Origin: Candidatus Zipacnadia bacterium
Lineage (GTDB): Bacteria; Armatimonadota; Zipacnadia; Zipacnadales; Zipacnadaceae
Direction of reading: 5' to 3'
DNA length: 5,383 nt
Assembly: GCA_029821515.1 (NCBI GenBank)
Contig: JALGTD010000120.1
Span: forward strand, 1-5,383
How positions within the stretch are numbered: the first letter of the stretch is position 1; every line of letters starts with the position of its first letter. Positions 1-5,383 of this stretch are shown here, one piece after another. The position numbers were made by a program, and so were the translations under genes. Below the pieces are notes generated by a model. That model made no database searches and was not told the origin of the DNA. It was given only the letters and a program-made list of their open reading frames with translations.

Positions 1-376
1 GCACTACTCGGGCTGAATCCAGGCCGGCAACATCGTCATCAAACAACTCCGAGACTCGCTGCACTGTGTTGGGCTGGGGCAAAGCCACGAAATCCGGATC
101 GCGATGCGCCGCTCTCGCCAGGGTTACTGCCTGGCCGGCGCAAGCGGCTACCTGGTCGTTCTCCAGACTCTGACTACTGGCCAGCCCTACTGCTCCGTTG
201 ACGTAGGCTCGCACACCAACTCCACTATTGCGCTGAGCCTCACACTGCTTGATACTACTTTTTTCTACCTCAACCTGAACCGATCGCGCCGAGGCGCAAA
301 TTGCATCGGCCCAGTCAGCACCGGCAGCAATTGCCGCCTGCACTGCTGCCTGGGCTACATCAACCATGCTATCCAA
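1..376 (-). CDS. TldD/PmbA family protein, N-terminal part (3' end outside window)
   Basis: About 125 residues of the N-terminal domain are visible, and the frame stays open to the window edge. Seen in the sequence: an early GADWADA segment, then GVGVRAYVNGAVGLASSQ (about residues 50-70), the glycine-rich beta strands typical of TldD/PmbA N-domains, then a helix ending in the DPDFVALPQP stretch. Known of the family: TldD and TldE/PmbA form a cytoplasmic metalloprotease that trims unfolded or leader-bearing peptides, for example in microcin B17 maturation and CcdA turnover. The metal site (HExxxH-type, in TldD only) would lie outside this window, so I cannot tell the catalytic TldD from the PmbA/TldE partner; the DP..LP segment leans slightly to PmbA. 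The start is chosen at TTG (376-374) because GGAGG lies 7 nt upstream; an in-frame ATG at 367-365 is 16 nt from it. It follows the SPOR gene by 42 nt and is probably cotranscribed with it. Confidence 0.85.
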   Translation of the reverse strand, partial: MDSMVDVAQAAVQAAIAAGADWADAICASARSVQVEVEKSSIKQCEAQRNSGVGVRAYVNGAVGLASSQSLENDQVAACAGQAVTLARAAHRDPDFVALPQPNTVQRVSELFDDDVAGLDSARVV

Positions 377-383
377 AGTGTTC

Positions 384-388
384 CCTCC
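384..388 (-). promoter_or_regulatory. Ribosome binding site deciding a TTG start
   Basis: GGAGG on the minus strand lies 7 nt before TTG (376-374) and 16 nt before the first in-frame ATG (367-365). The spacing favours the TTG codon as the start of the TldD/PmbA-family gene and adds three residues (Met-Asp-Ser) in front of the ATG-initiated version. The motif is seen directly; its use is inferred. Confidence 0.6.
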
Positions 389-418
389 CGGTTAGCGGCA
401 CCAGCGAACATTGCCTTT

Positions 419-1042
419 TCATCGGTGTACCAGACCGGCCACAAAGCCATCCTCGCGCACTTTTTGGGCCAGCGCCTCAGCGTCGTCGCGCCCGCTGAAA
501 GTTCCCACGTTGACTCGATGATATGTAATTCCCTCGTTCTTAATCTGGGTGATGAATGGGCTGTAGCCCCGCTCTTCCAGTTTCTGCACCTGCCTGCGGG
601 CATTATCCTCTTCCGCGAACGAACCGGCCGTCACTACCCACTCTCCCTCAGTAGCCGAAGGCTGCTCGGAGCCGTCCCCAGTTGCTTCGGATTCGCTCAT
701 GTGAAGTTCGGCCCCGTCTTGAGGCCCCTCCGCGGTCTGTTCGCCCTCCTGACCAGGCGCACTGAGCAGTCCTTCACTTCCGGTAGGCTCACGCTCTTCA
801 ATCTCGACGACGGGCCGCAACGGTGCCTCCTCCTCTTGTCCACTGGAGGGCACCTCGGCGACCGGACTTTCACCAGGTGGCTCGGGCCGGGCCCCCGCCT
901 CCAGGTCAACTTCGACCAGACGTCGGCCCACCCAGTTCTTGCCAGCTTGATAGCTCAACACACCGGCAATGGCGCAGATCAATAGCACCATCAACCAGAA
1001 AGCGACGGTCTGGCGACTCTGTTGGTCTTTTCGCGATAGCAT
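419..1042 (-). CDS. Membrane-anchored SPOR domain protein
   Basis: A 207-residue protein with three parts. Residues 1-12 are short and charged; about 13-32 (VAFWLMVLLICAIAGVLSY) form one membrane helix; 43-133 is a low-complexity linker rich in Glu, Pro, Gly and Ser and strongly acidic; about 134-206 is a SPOR domain. The domain shows the WVVTAGSF first strand, the Asn-Ala helix start (N147), the YHRVNVGTF strand (174-182) and a closing Gly-Phe-Val segment. Known of the family: SPOR domains bind peptidoglycan glycan strands lacking stem peptides and often bring proteins to the division septum, as in FtsN, DamX and DedD. I infer a bitopic protein with the SPOR domain outside the cytoplasmic membrane, acting in wall remodelling or division. 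The linker would let it span the distance to the wall. ATG is supported by a GGGGAGG site 7 nt upstream. No FtsN-type essential segment or enzymatic domain is evident, so no gene symbol is given. Confidence 0.9.
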   Translation of the reverse strand: MLSRKDQQSRQTVAFWLMVLLICAIAGVLSYQAGKNWVGRRLVEVDLEAGARPEPPGESPVAEVPSSGQEEEAPLRPVVEIEEREPTGSEGLLSAPGQEGEQTAEGPQDGAELHMSESEATGDGSEQPSATEGEWVVTAGSFAEEDNARRQVQKLEERGYSPFITQIKNEGITYHRVNVGTFSGRDDAEALAQKVREDGFVAGLVHR

Positions 1043-1049
1043 ATAGTGA

Positions 1050-1054
1050 CCTCC
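1050..1054 (-). promoter_or_regulatory. Strong ribosome binding site of the SPOR gene
   Basis: GGAGG, within the longer minus-strand match GGGGAGGT, sits 7 nt before the ATG at 1042-1040. This is one of the best Shine-Dalgarno matches in the window and fixes the start of the SPOR-domain protein. Confidence 0.75.
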
Positions 1055-1098
1055 CCTACTCGCCGAAGCCTGTATATCTCGACCCGATACTCACCGAC

Positions 1099-1127
1099 AT
1101 CTTAGCACCAAAACCCGCTGGAGGCAA
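1099..1127 (-). promoter_or_regulatory. Candidate sigma-70-type promoter for the SPOR-TldD/PmbA pair
   Basis: On the minus strand TTGCCT (1127-1122) and TAAGAT (1104-1099) are separated by exactly 17 nt. Each hexamer matches the TTGACA/TATAAT consensus at four of six positions. Transcription would begin near 1092 and leave a leader of about 50 nt before the SPOR start. The position, in the longest gap of the window and at a change in gene function, supports it. The match is weak enough to arise by chance, and the host's promoter consensus is unknown. Confidence 0.3.
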
Positions 1128-1196
1128 GCACACCCCATAGAAATTGCCTGTGAGCAGCGCCAACCGTCGAGGACATTCCTTGTGGTCAGAGCGCTG

Positions 1197-2213
1197 TTAG
1201 CTGATGCGGCCCACAATCTGCTCGGTCAGGCCAAAAAGCGCTTCTCGGCTCGGGGAGGGTGATATGATTTGCAGATGGCACTGAGCTGAGGCTATGTAGT
1301 CGCGAGCGCATTGCTCGGCGTAGCTGCGACCGCCGACCTGCTCCACCCGTGCGGCCAGAGTTGCCCGGGCCTCTTTGCCGCCAGTTTCCTCAGACAGTTC
1401 TTCAAGCAGCCGGGCAATCCGTCCCGAGTCATCATTCTCCAAGGCATAGATGACTGCCAGCGTCCGCACGCCTCGAGACTGATCCTGCCCCACCGACTTG
1501 CCCAGCGTAGCTGCATCACCATATAAGTCCAGCAGGTCGTCAGTTATCTGGAAGGCTAGACCCAGGTCATGCCCGAAAGCAGCCAGCTCAGACTGGACAT
1601 CATCGGGGGCACCAGCGGCCTTCGCTCCCAGCCGACAACTGGCCGAAAACAAGGCGGCAGTCTTTCCAACAATAATCTGCAGGTAGACCTGTTCGTCAAT
1701 TTCGTCGCCGCGCTCCAGACTGAGCAACTCTGCCTCGCACATCTCACCAATGGCCTGGGCGAGGACATTCAGATAGTCATTGTCGTCATGCTCAGACAGA
1801 TACCGGTAGGCCACTGCCGCCAGATAGTCACCGACCAGCACCGCCTGGGAGACTCCCCACTTGCGCCAGGCCGACTCTGTCCCCCGGCGCGTCTCAGCTT
1901 CGTCAAGCACGTCATCGTGCAGCAGTGAGCTGGAGTGCACGAGTTCTACTGCTGTCGCCAATCTGATCGCCTGACCATTGATCTGCCCGCAGGCCCTCGC
2001 ACACAGCAGCAACAGCGCTGGACGCAGCCGCTTGCCGCCAACCCCCATGGTATGGCTGGTCACCTCTCGTACGATCGACGAGCCGCTCTCGGCTATCTGC
2101 CGAAGGAACTCCTCAGTTCGGGCCAACTCCTCAGCCACAGGAGCATAGAGCTCTCGCCAGGGGCTACTCGCTGGTATCGGCTTCTGGACCCTCGTTTTAG
2201 CCTGGCTACTCAT
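1197..2213 (-). CDS. Trans polyprenyl diphosphate synthase (long-chain type)
   Basis: This 338-residue protein has the normal length for the family, which adds isopentenyl diphosphate units to an allylic diphosphate in the cytoplasm. Seen in order: GGKRLRP (59-65), which binds isopentenyl diphosphate; the first Asp-rich motif DDVLD (100-104) followed by R109-R110; GKTA (183-186); and the second motif in FQITDDLLD (221-229). The residues four and five before the first motif are both serine (S95, S96), not aromatic. In this family that leaves the product pocket open and points to a medium or long chain, as in quinone tails, rather than farnesyl or geranylgeranyl diphosphate. Odd point: the usual GKP...D...GKxTLP segment reads GKSVGQD then GVRTLA (238-253), so its second Lys and both prolines are replaced. 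The gene follows nuoN by 61 nt, which suggests a role in making the menaquinone or ubiquinone side chain. Exact chain length cannot be read from sequence; ispB/hepT-like naming is possible but not certain. Confidence 0.94.
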   Translation of the reverse strand: MSSQAKTRVQKPIPASSPWRELYAPVAEELARTEEFLRQIAESGSSIVREVTSHTMGVGGKRLRPALLLLCARACGQINGQAIRLATAVELVHSSSLLHDDVLDEAETRRGTESAWRKWGVSQAVLVGDYLAAVAYRYLSEHDDNDYLNVLAQAIGEMCEAELLSLERGDEIDEQVYLQIIVGKTAALFSASCRLGAKAAGAPDDVQSELAAFGHDLGLAFQITDDLLDLYGDAATLGKSVGQDQSRGVRTLAVIYALENDDSGRIARLLEELSEETGGKEARATLAARVEQVGGRSYAEQCARDYIASAQCHLQIISPSPSREALFGLTEQIVGRIS

Positions 2214-2219
2214 ATCCGG

Positions 2220-2224
2220 CTCCC
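2220..2224 (-). promoter_or_regulatory. Ribosome binding site of the polyprenyl synthase gene
   Basis: GGGAG on the minus strand lies 6 nt before the ATG at 2213-2211 and supports that start. The rest of the 61-nt spacer after nuoN shows no hairpin with a T-run, so readthrough from nuoN is likely. Confidence 0.55.
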
Positions 2225-2274
2225 GACCGTCTATTGCACACGCTATCGGCCGTACGGTAGGGGAACAAACCGCG

Positions 2275-3792
2275 TTAGACGTACTGCTGAATAAGCTCGA
2301 TTATCGCCTGCGGAAGCAGGCCAATCGCGAAGGTGCCCACCAGGCAGATAGCAACTACTACCACGATACCCACCGGCTGAATGGTCATCGCTTCTTCGCC
2401 TGGTTCCCCGAAGTACATCACCCGGACGACATTCATATAGTAATAGACAGAGATTGCACTGTTTATGATACCAACTACCGCCAGCCACGCCCAGTTCCCC
2501 GTGCTTATGGCCGCTCCGAAGATATACAGCTTGCCCAGGAAGCCACCGGTCGGCGGAATCCCGGTCAGCGACAGCAGGAAGATGACCATCGCCGCCGCGA
2601 ATACCGGCGCCGTCCGGTACATTCCGGCGAAGTCGGCAATCTCTTCACTACCCCGATTGCGCGCCACGAGCAGCACCACCGCAAAGGCCCCGATATTCAT
2701 AAACAAATAAGCCGCGAAATATATGATGAGCCCGTGCAGACCGATTGTCTCAGTGGCAGCAACTACCACGCCGATGAGCAGGTAGCCCGCATGGGCGATT
2801 GACGAGTAGGCCAGCATCCGTTTGATATTAGTCTGGCGAATGGCCCATAGATTGCCGGCGAACATGGTGAGAGTGGCCAACGCGGCCAACAGCGCCGGCC
2901 AGTGCGGCATCAGTAACGGATACCAGGCCAGCACCAGCCGTACAAGCAACGCAAAGCCGGCTGCCTTCGGCGCTATCGACAAGAATGCAGTTATCGGCGT
3001 AGGAGCGCCCTCGTAGGCATCCGGCGCCCAGGCGTGGAACGGAACCATGGCAATCTTAAAGCCCAGTCCCACCGTCACCATAACTACCGCCAGCGGCATC
3101 ATCAGGCCTGCCAGCCGCAGCACATACACCTCCGGTATCCCCACCTGCACCAGTGTGCTCTGCAGGAAGGCCGGCTGCACCGCGACCGCTGCGGTCGGCC
3201 CCGAGGCCATGAAGCGAGCGGCAATCTCGCTGAGGCGAGTTGAACCGCCCAGTCCATAAATCAGCGAGATGCCGTACAGCATTACTGCGGAAGCTGCTGC
3301 CCCATACAGGAAGTACTTCAGCGCCGCCTCATTGGACTTGCGGTCCTGCTTCATATAGCCGGTGAGCACATAGCCCGACAGGCTGATCATCTCGAAGGAT
3401 AGATAGATGATGATCAGGTCAAACGCACCCGTCAGCAACATCATCCCTGTCAGCGAGAATAGCAGCAGCGCGAAATATTCGCCAAATCCCCGCTCTAGCC
3501 GGCGCAGATAGTCAACTGAGAGCAGAATCACCAGGAGGGCCGCCGCCAGCAGCACCAGCTTGAAGCTATCGGCGAAGCTGTCAATGACGTAAGCGCCCAT
3601 AAACTCGAATGTCTGCGGCCCCATCCACCGGCTTGCTACCAGATACACGGGTATTGCCAGGCCCACCGCCGCCAACCCCGCCGGCAATAGCCGCCAGCGT
3701 CGGGGCACAATCAAGTCGGCAACCAGCACAACTATCGCCAGTCCGCACAGACTCAGTTCGGGACCAAATATACTCAGGTCGTTGTAAGGCAT
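2275..3792 (-). CDS. nuoN: NADH-quinone oxidoreductase subunit N (NuoN)
   Basis: NuoN is one of three antiporter-like subunits in the membrane arm of complex I, which couples NADH oxidation by quinone to proton export. The 505-residue product is almost entirely hydrophobic helices, in keeping with the roughly 14 of the family. Visible channel residues are E134 in LSFEMISLSGY, K159 in EAALKYFLYG, K246 in GFKIAMVPFHAWAPDAYEGAP, K276 in APKAAGF and K421 in GIPPTGGFLGKLYIF. Together they match the conserved Glu/Lys relay of NuoN. The IKRMLAYSSIAHAGYLLIG block (323-341) is also typical. About residues 195-225 form a longer loop than in the E. coli protein. The ATG start gives the usual short N-terminus ending in PEL, and an in-frame TGA lies just upstream. 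However, no Shine-Dalgarno sequence precedes it. It follows nuoM by 79 nt and is the last nuo gene here, its normal place at the end of nuo operons. Confidence 0.97.
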   Translation of the reverse strand: MPYNDLSIFGPELSLCGLAIVVLVADLIVPRRWRLLPAGLAAVGLAIPVYLVASRWMGPQTFEFMGAYVIDSFADSFKLVLLAAALLVILLSVDYLRRLERGFGEYFALLLFSLTGMMLLTGAFDLIIIYLSFEMISLSGYVLTGYMKQDRKSNEAALKYFLYGAAASAVMLYGISLIYGLGGSTRLSEIAARFMASGPTAAVAVQPAFLQSTLVQVGIPEVYVLRLAGLMMPLAVVMVTVGLGFKIAMVPFHAWAPDAYEGAPTPITAFLSIAPKAAGFALLVRLVLAWYPLLMPHWPALLAALATLTMFAGNLWAIRQTNIKRMLAYSSIAHAGYLLIGVVVAATETIGLHGLIIYFAAYLFMNIGAFAVVLLVARNRGSEEIADFAGMYRTAPVFAAAMVIFLLSLTGIPPTGGFLGKLYIFGAAISTGNWAWLAVVGIINSAISVYYYMNVVRVMYFGEPGEEAMTIQPVGIVVVVAICLVGTFAIGLLPQAIIELIQQYV

Positions 3793-3818
3793 ATCAATAA
3801 GTAGTCAATCGTCAGTAG

Positions 3819-3837
3819 GACAGGCGTCGCGCCTGTC
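3819..3837. repeat. Perfect 8-bp hairpin in the nuoM-nuoN spacer
   Basis: GACAGGCG (3819-3826) and CGCCTGTC (3830-3837) are exact reverse complements with a 3-nt loop. Read in the direction of transcription, the hairpin starts 34 nt after the nuoM stop and ends 26 nt before the nuoN ATG. No T-run follows on the minus strand, so it does not look like an intrinsic terminator. It could be an mRNA processing or stability element tuning the NuoM:NuoN ratio, or one copy of a dispersed palindromic repeat of the REP type. The structure is seen directly; its role is inference. Confidence 0.7.
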
Positions 3838-3871
3838 ACAGAATAGATGAGCAAGCCTCTATCGTTTTCGC

Positions 3872-5383
3872 TTATCTCCCCAGCGAAGTAATAACGCTGG
3901 TCACATGATAGAACTGCTCCAGATTGGTCACCAGGGCGGTGCTGGCGGCATCAATAACAGTTAGAATGGGCCGTGGGTACAGCCCGATCGCCAGCATCAG
4001 CGCTGCCAGCGGGACGGTAGCTATCAGCTCACCCGCGTCCATATCTCGCAGATTCTGCCAGCGCTCGCGCAAATCGCCCAGGAAGACACGCTGAATCATC
4101 ATCAGGAAGTACGCCGCAGTTATGGCAATACCAAGCAGCGCCAGCCCGGTAATTACCTTGAATATCCCAAATGACCCCAGGAAGACGAGAAACTCAGCCA
4201 CAAACCCCGCCAATCCCGGCAAACCCAATGAGGCAAAGCAGGCCAGCATCGTTATGCCGGCGTAGACTGGCATCTGCTTGGCCAGGCCGCCGAAGGCGTC
4301 AATATCCCGCAGATGGGCCCGCTCATAGATTACCCCAACCAGGAAGAACAGCGCCCCCGTGATAATTCCGTGCGTCACCATCTGGAGCACCGCACCGTTA
4401 AGGGCCGTGATGCGAGCGTGTTGGACGGCCTCGGTAACTGCCTGGGGCGCAACAAAGGCGGCGGCCGCCGCGACACCCAGCATTACGTAGCCCATATGAT
4501 TGACACTGGAATAGGCGATCATTCGCTTGAGGTCTTTTTGGGCCATCGCGCACAACGCGCCGTAGATAATACTTATCAGGGCCAGAATCGCTATAATCAG
4601 TGCGTACTGGCGGAAAGCCACGGGCATAATCGAGAGGCTGACGCGAATAAAGCCGTAGGCACCCATCTTCAGTAGAACCCCAGCCAGGATAACGCTGCCA
4701 GCGGTGGGCGCTTCAACGTGAGCGTCAGGCAACCAAGTATGGAACGGAAAGAGCGGGAGCTTGATAGCAAACCCCAGAAACAGCCCCCAGAAGACGAGTG
4801 CCGCCGCCACCCCCCCTCCCGCGAACGGATGCTGCCGCGCCAACTCAATCATATCAAAGGTATGCGGCGTGGAGGCAAAGTACAGGGCAAGAATTCCCAG
4901 CAGCATCGCCAGGCTGCCAACCAATGTATAGATAAAGAACTTGATAGCGGCATATTCCCGCCGCGGGCCGCCCCAGATGCCGATCAGGAAGAACATCGGC
5001 ACCAGGCTCACTTCCCAGAATATGTAAAACAGGAAGAAGTCCAGCGCGCAGAAGACTCCCAGCATTCCCGTCTCCAGCAGCAGAAAGAAGATCATGTATT
5101 CCTTGATCCGGTCGGTGATGCGCCAGGAATAGATGATCGAAAGCAGCGATAGCAGCGTGGTCAGCAGGATCAGCGGGAGACTCAGCCCGTCAATGCCCAG
5201 GTGGTAGTGGATATTGAGCTCGTCAATCCAGTCAGCCAGCTCCGTAAGCTGCATACCCGGCTGGCCGGGGACAAATCTGGCCCAGACGCCCAGTGACAGC
5301 ACAAACGCTACCGCAGCAGCGACCGTGGCTGTCCAGCAGATCGCCTTGTGGTGGCGCTCAGTGTTCAAGAACAGGAGCACTAC
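3872..5383 (-). CDS. nuoM: NADH-quinone oxidoreductase subunit M (NuoM), 5' end outside window
   Basis: NuoM is an antiporter-like membrane subunit of complex I that carries one of its proton channels. About 503 residues are visible. A GTG at 5380-5378 is in frame, but the frame stays open to the edge (a Val codon at 5383-5381) and the usual first hydrophobic stretch is incomplete, so the true start probably lies some 20 residues further upstream. Counting from that GTG as 1, the diagnostic blocks are: LGIDGLSLPLILLT (61-74); E123 in FWEVSLVPMF; K207 in FAIKLPLFPFHTWLPDAH; K238 in LLKMGAYG; QKDLKRMIAYSSVNHMG (281-297); H337 in MVTHGIITGALFFLVG; and E396 in GLAGFVAEF. The terminal glutamate E396, where NuoN has lysine, separates NuoM from NuoN. 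An Ala-rich insertion at about 303-327 lengthens one loop. The TAA stop is followed by a 79-nt spacer and nuoN. Confidence 0.97.
   Translation of the reverse strand, partial: VVLLFLNTERHHKAICWTATVAAAVAFVLSLGVWARFVPGQPGMQLTELADWIDELNIHYHLGIDGLSLPLILLTTLLSLLSIIYSWRITDRIKEYMIFFLLLETGMLGVFCALDFFLFYIFWEVSLVPMFFLIGIWGGPRREYAAIKFFIYTLVGSLAMLLGILALYFASTPHTFDMIELARQHPFAGGGVAAALVFWGLFLGFAIKLPLFPFHTWLPDAHVEAPTAGSVILAGVLLKMGAYGFIRVSLSIMPVAFRQYALIIAILALISIIYGALCAMAQKDLKRMIAYSSVNHMGYVMLGVAAAAAFVAPQAVTEAVQHARITALNGAVLQMVTHGIITGALFFLVGVIYERAHLRDIDAFGGLAKQMPVYAGITMLACFASLGLPGLAGFVAEFLVFLGSFGIFKVITGLALLGIAITAAYFLMMIQRVFLGDLRERWQNLRDMDAGELIATVPLAALMLAIGLYPRPILTVIDAASTALVTNLEQFYHVTSVITSLGR

Noticed and set aside
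104..985. Long plus-strand open frame of 293 codons
   Set aside because: It lies opposite both the SPOR gene and the TldD/PmbA gene, crosses their boundary, has no recognisable domain and reads as an arginine/leucine/serine-rich antisense shadow.
1102..1176. Minus-strand 24-codon open frame in the gap before the SPOR gene, possibly a leader or precursor peptide
   Set aside because: An AAGGA sequence directly abuts the ATG with no spacing, there is no precursor-like layout, and the candidate promoter would start downstream of it.
1155..1196. Possible terminator after the prenyl synthase: CAGCGC (1155-1160) pairing with GCGCTG (1191-1196)
   Set aside because: The stem is only 6 bp with a loop of about 30 nt, poorly extended inside, and no T-run follows on the transcribed strand.
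1569..2294. Two plus-strand open frames of 119 codons each (1569-1928 and 1935-2294)
   Set aside because: Both lie opposite the prenyl synthase, whose motifs prove the minus-strand frame. The encoded sequences show no family resemblance and no ribosome site is evident.
3819..3837. Hairpin as an intrinsic terminator of nuoM
   Set aside because: No run of T follows on the minus strand, and ending transcription inside the nuo operon before nuoN would be unexpected.
4313..5152. Plus-strand open frames of 120 and 144 codons (4313-4675 and 4718-5152)
   Set aside because: They are antisense to strongly conserved NuoM coding sequence, and their highly polar composition is what the reverse complement of membrane-helix codons gives.
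1..5383. A new defence, mobile or biosynthetic system
   Set aside because: All five genes belong to known families, the strand and spacing are operon-like, and no transposase, integrase, CRISPR repeat, toxin-antitoxin pair or precursor peptide is visible.

Overview
The window carries the end of a respiratory operon followed by a lipid-chain gene and two envelope or peptide-processing genes. All five genes are on the minus strand, so they are transcribed from right to left. In transcription order they are: nuoM (5' end cut by the window edge), nuoN, a trans polyprenyl diphosphate synthase, a membrane-anchored SPOR-domain protein, and the N-terminal part of a TldD/PmbA-family protein (3' end cut by the window edge). 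Every open frame of note on the plus strand lies opposite one of these genes and is treated as a shadow.

From 5383 to 2275, NuoM and NuoN are the two antiporter-like proton-pumping membrane subunits of complex I. Both keep the glutamate and lysine residues of the proton channels. A 79-nt spacer separates them and holds a perfect 8-bp hairpin; nuoN has no visible Shine-Dalgarno site. From 2213 to 1197, 61 nt after nuoN, lies a long-chain-type prenyl diphosphate synthase with both aspartate-rich motifs. It probably makes the isoprenoid tail of the quinone that complex I reduces, so these three genes form one plausible respiratory unit.

A 154-nt gap (1043-1196) follows, with a weak candidate promoter and a strong ribosome binding site. 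It separates the respiratory genes from the SPOR protein (1042-419), which has one N-terminal membrane helix, a long acidic Pro/Glu/Gly/Ser-rich linker and a C-terminal peptidoglycan-binding domain. After a further 42 nt comes the TldD/PmbA-type gene, which probably starts at a TTG codon.

The host is a bacterium with an electron-transport chain and a peptidoglycan wall, with moderately GC-rich DNA. The NuoM/NuoN style and the linked prenyl synthase fit an environmental lineage such as Chloroflexota or Armatimonadota, but this is a low-confidence impression. There is no tRNA, rRNA, CRISPR array, insertion sequence or phage gene, and no evidence of a new defence or mobile system. The points worth a second look are modest: the hairpin before a leaderless-looking nuoN start, an altered diphosphate-binding segment in the prenyl synthase, an insertion in NuoM, and the SPOR-TldD/PmbA pairing.
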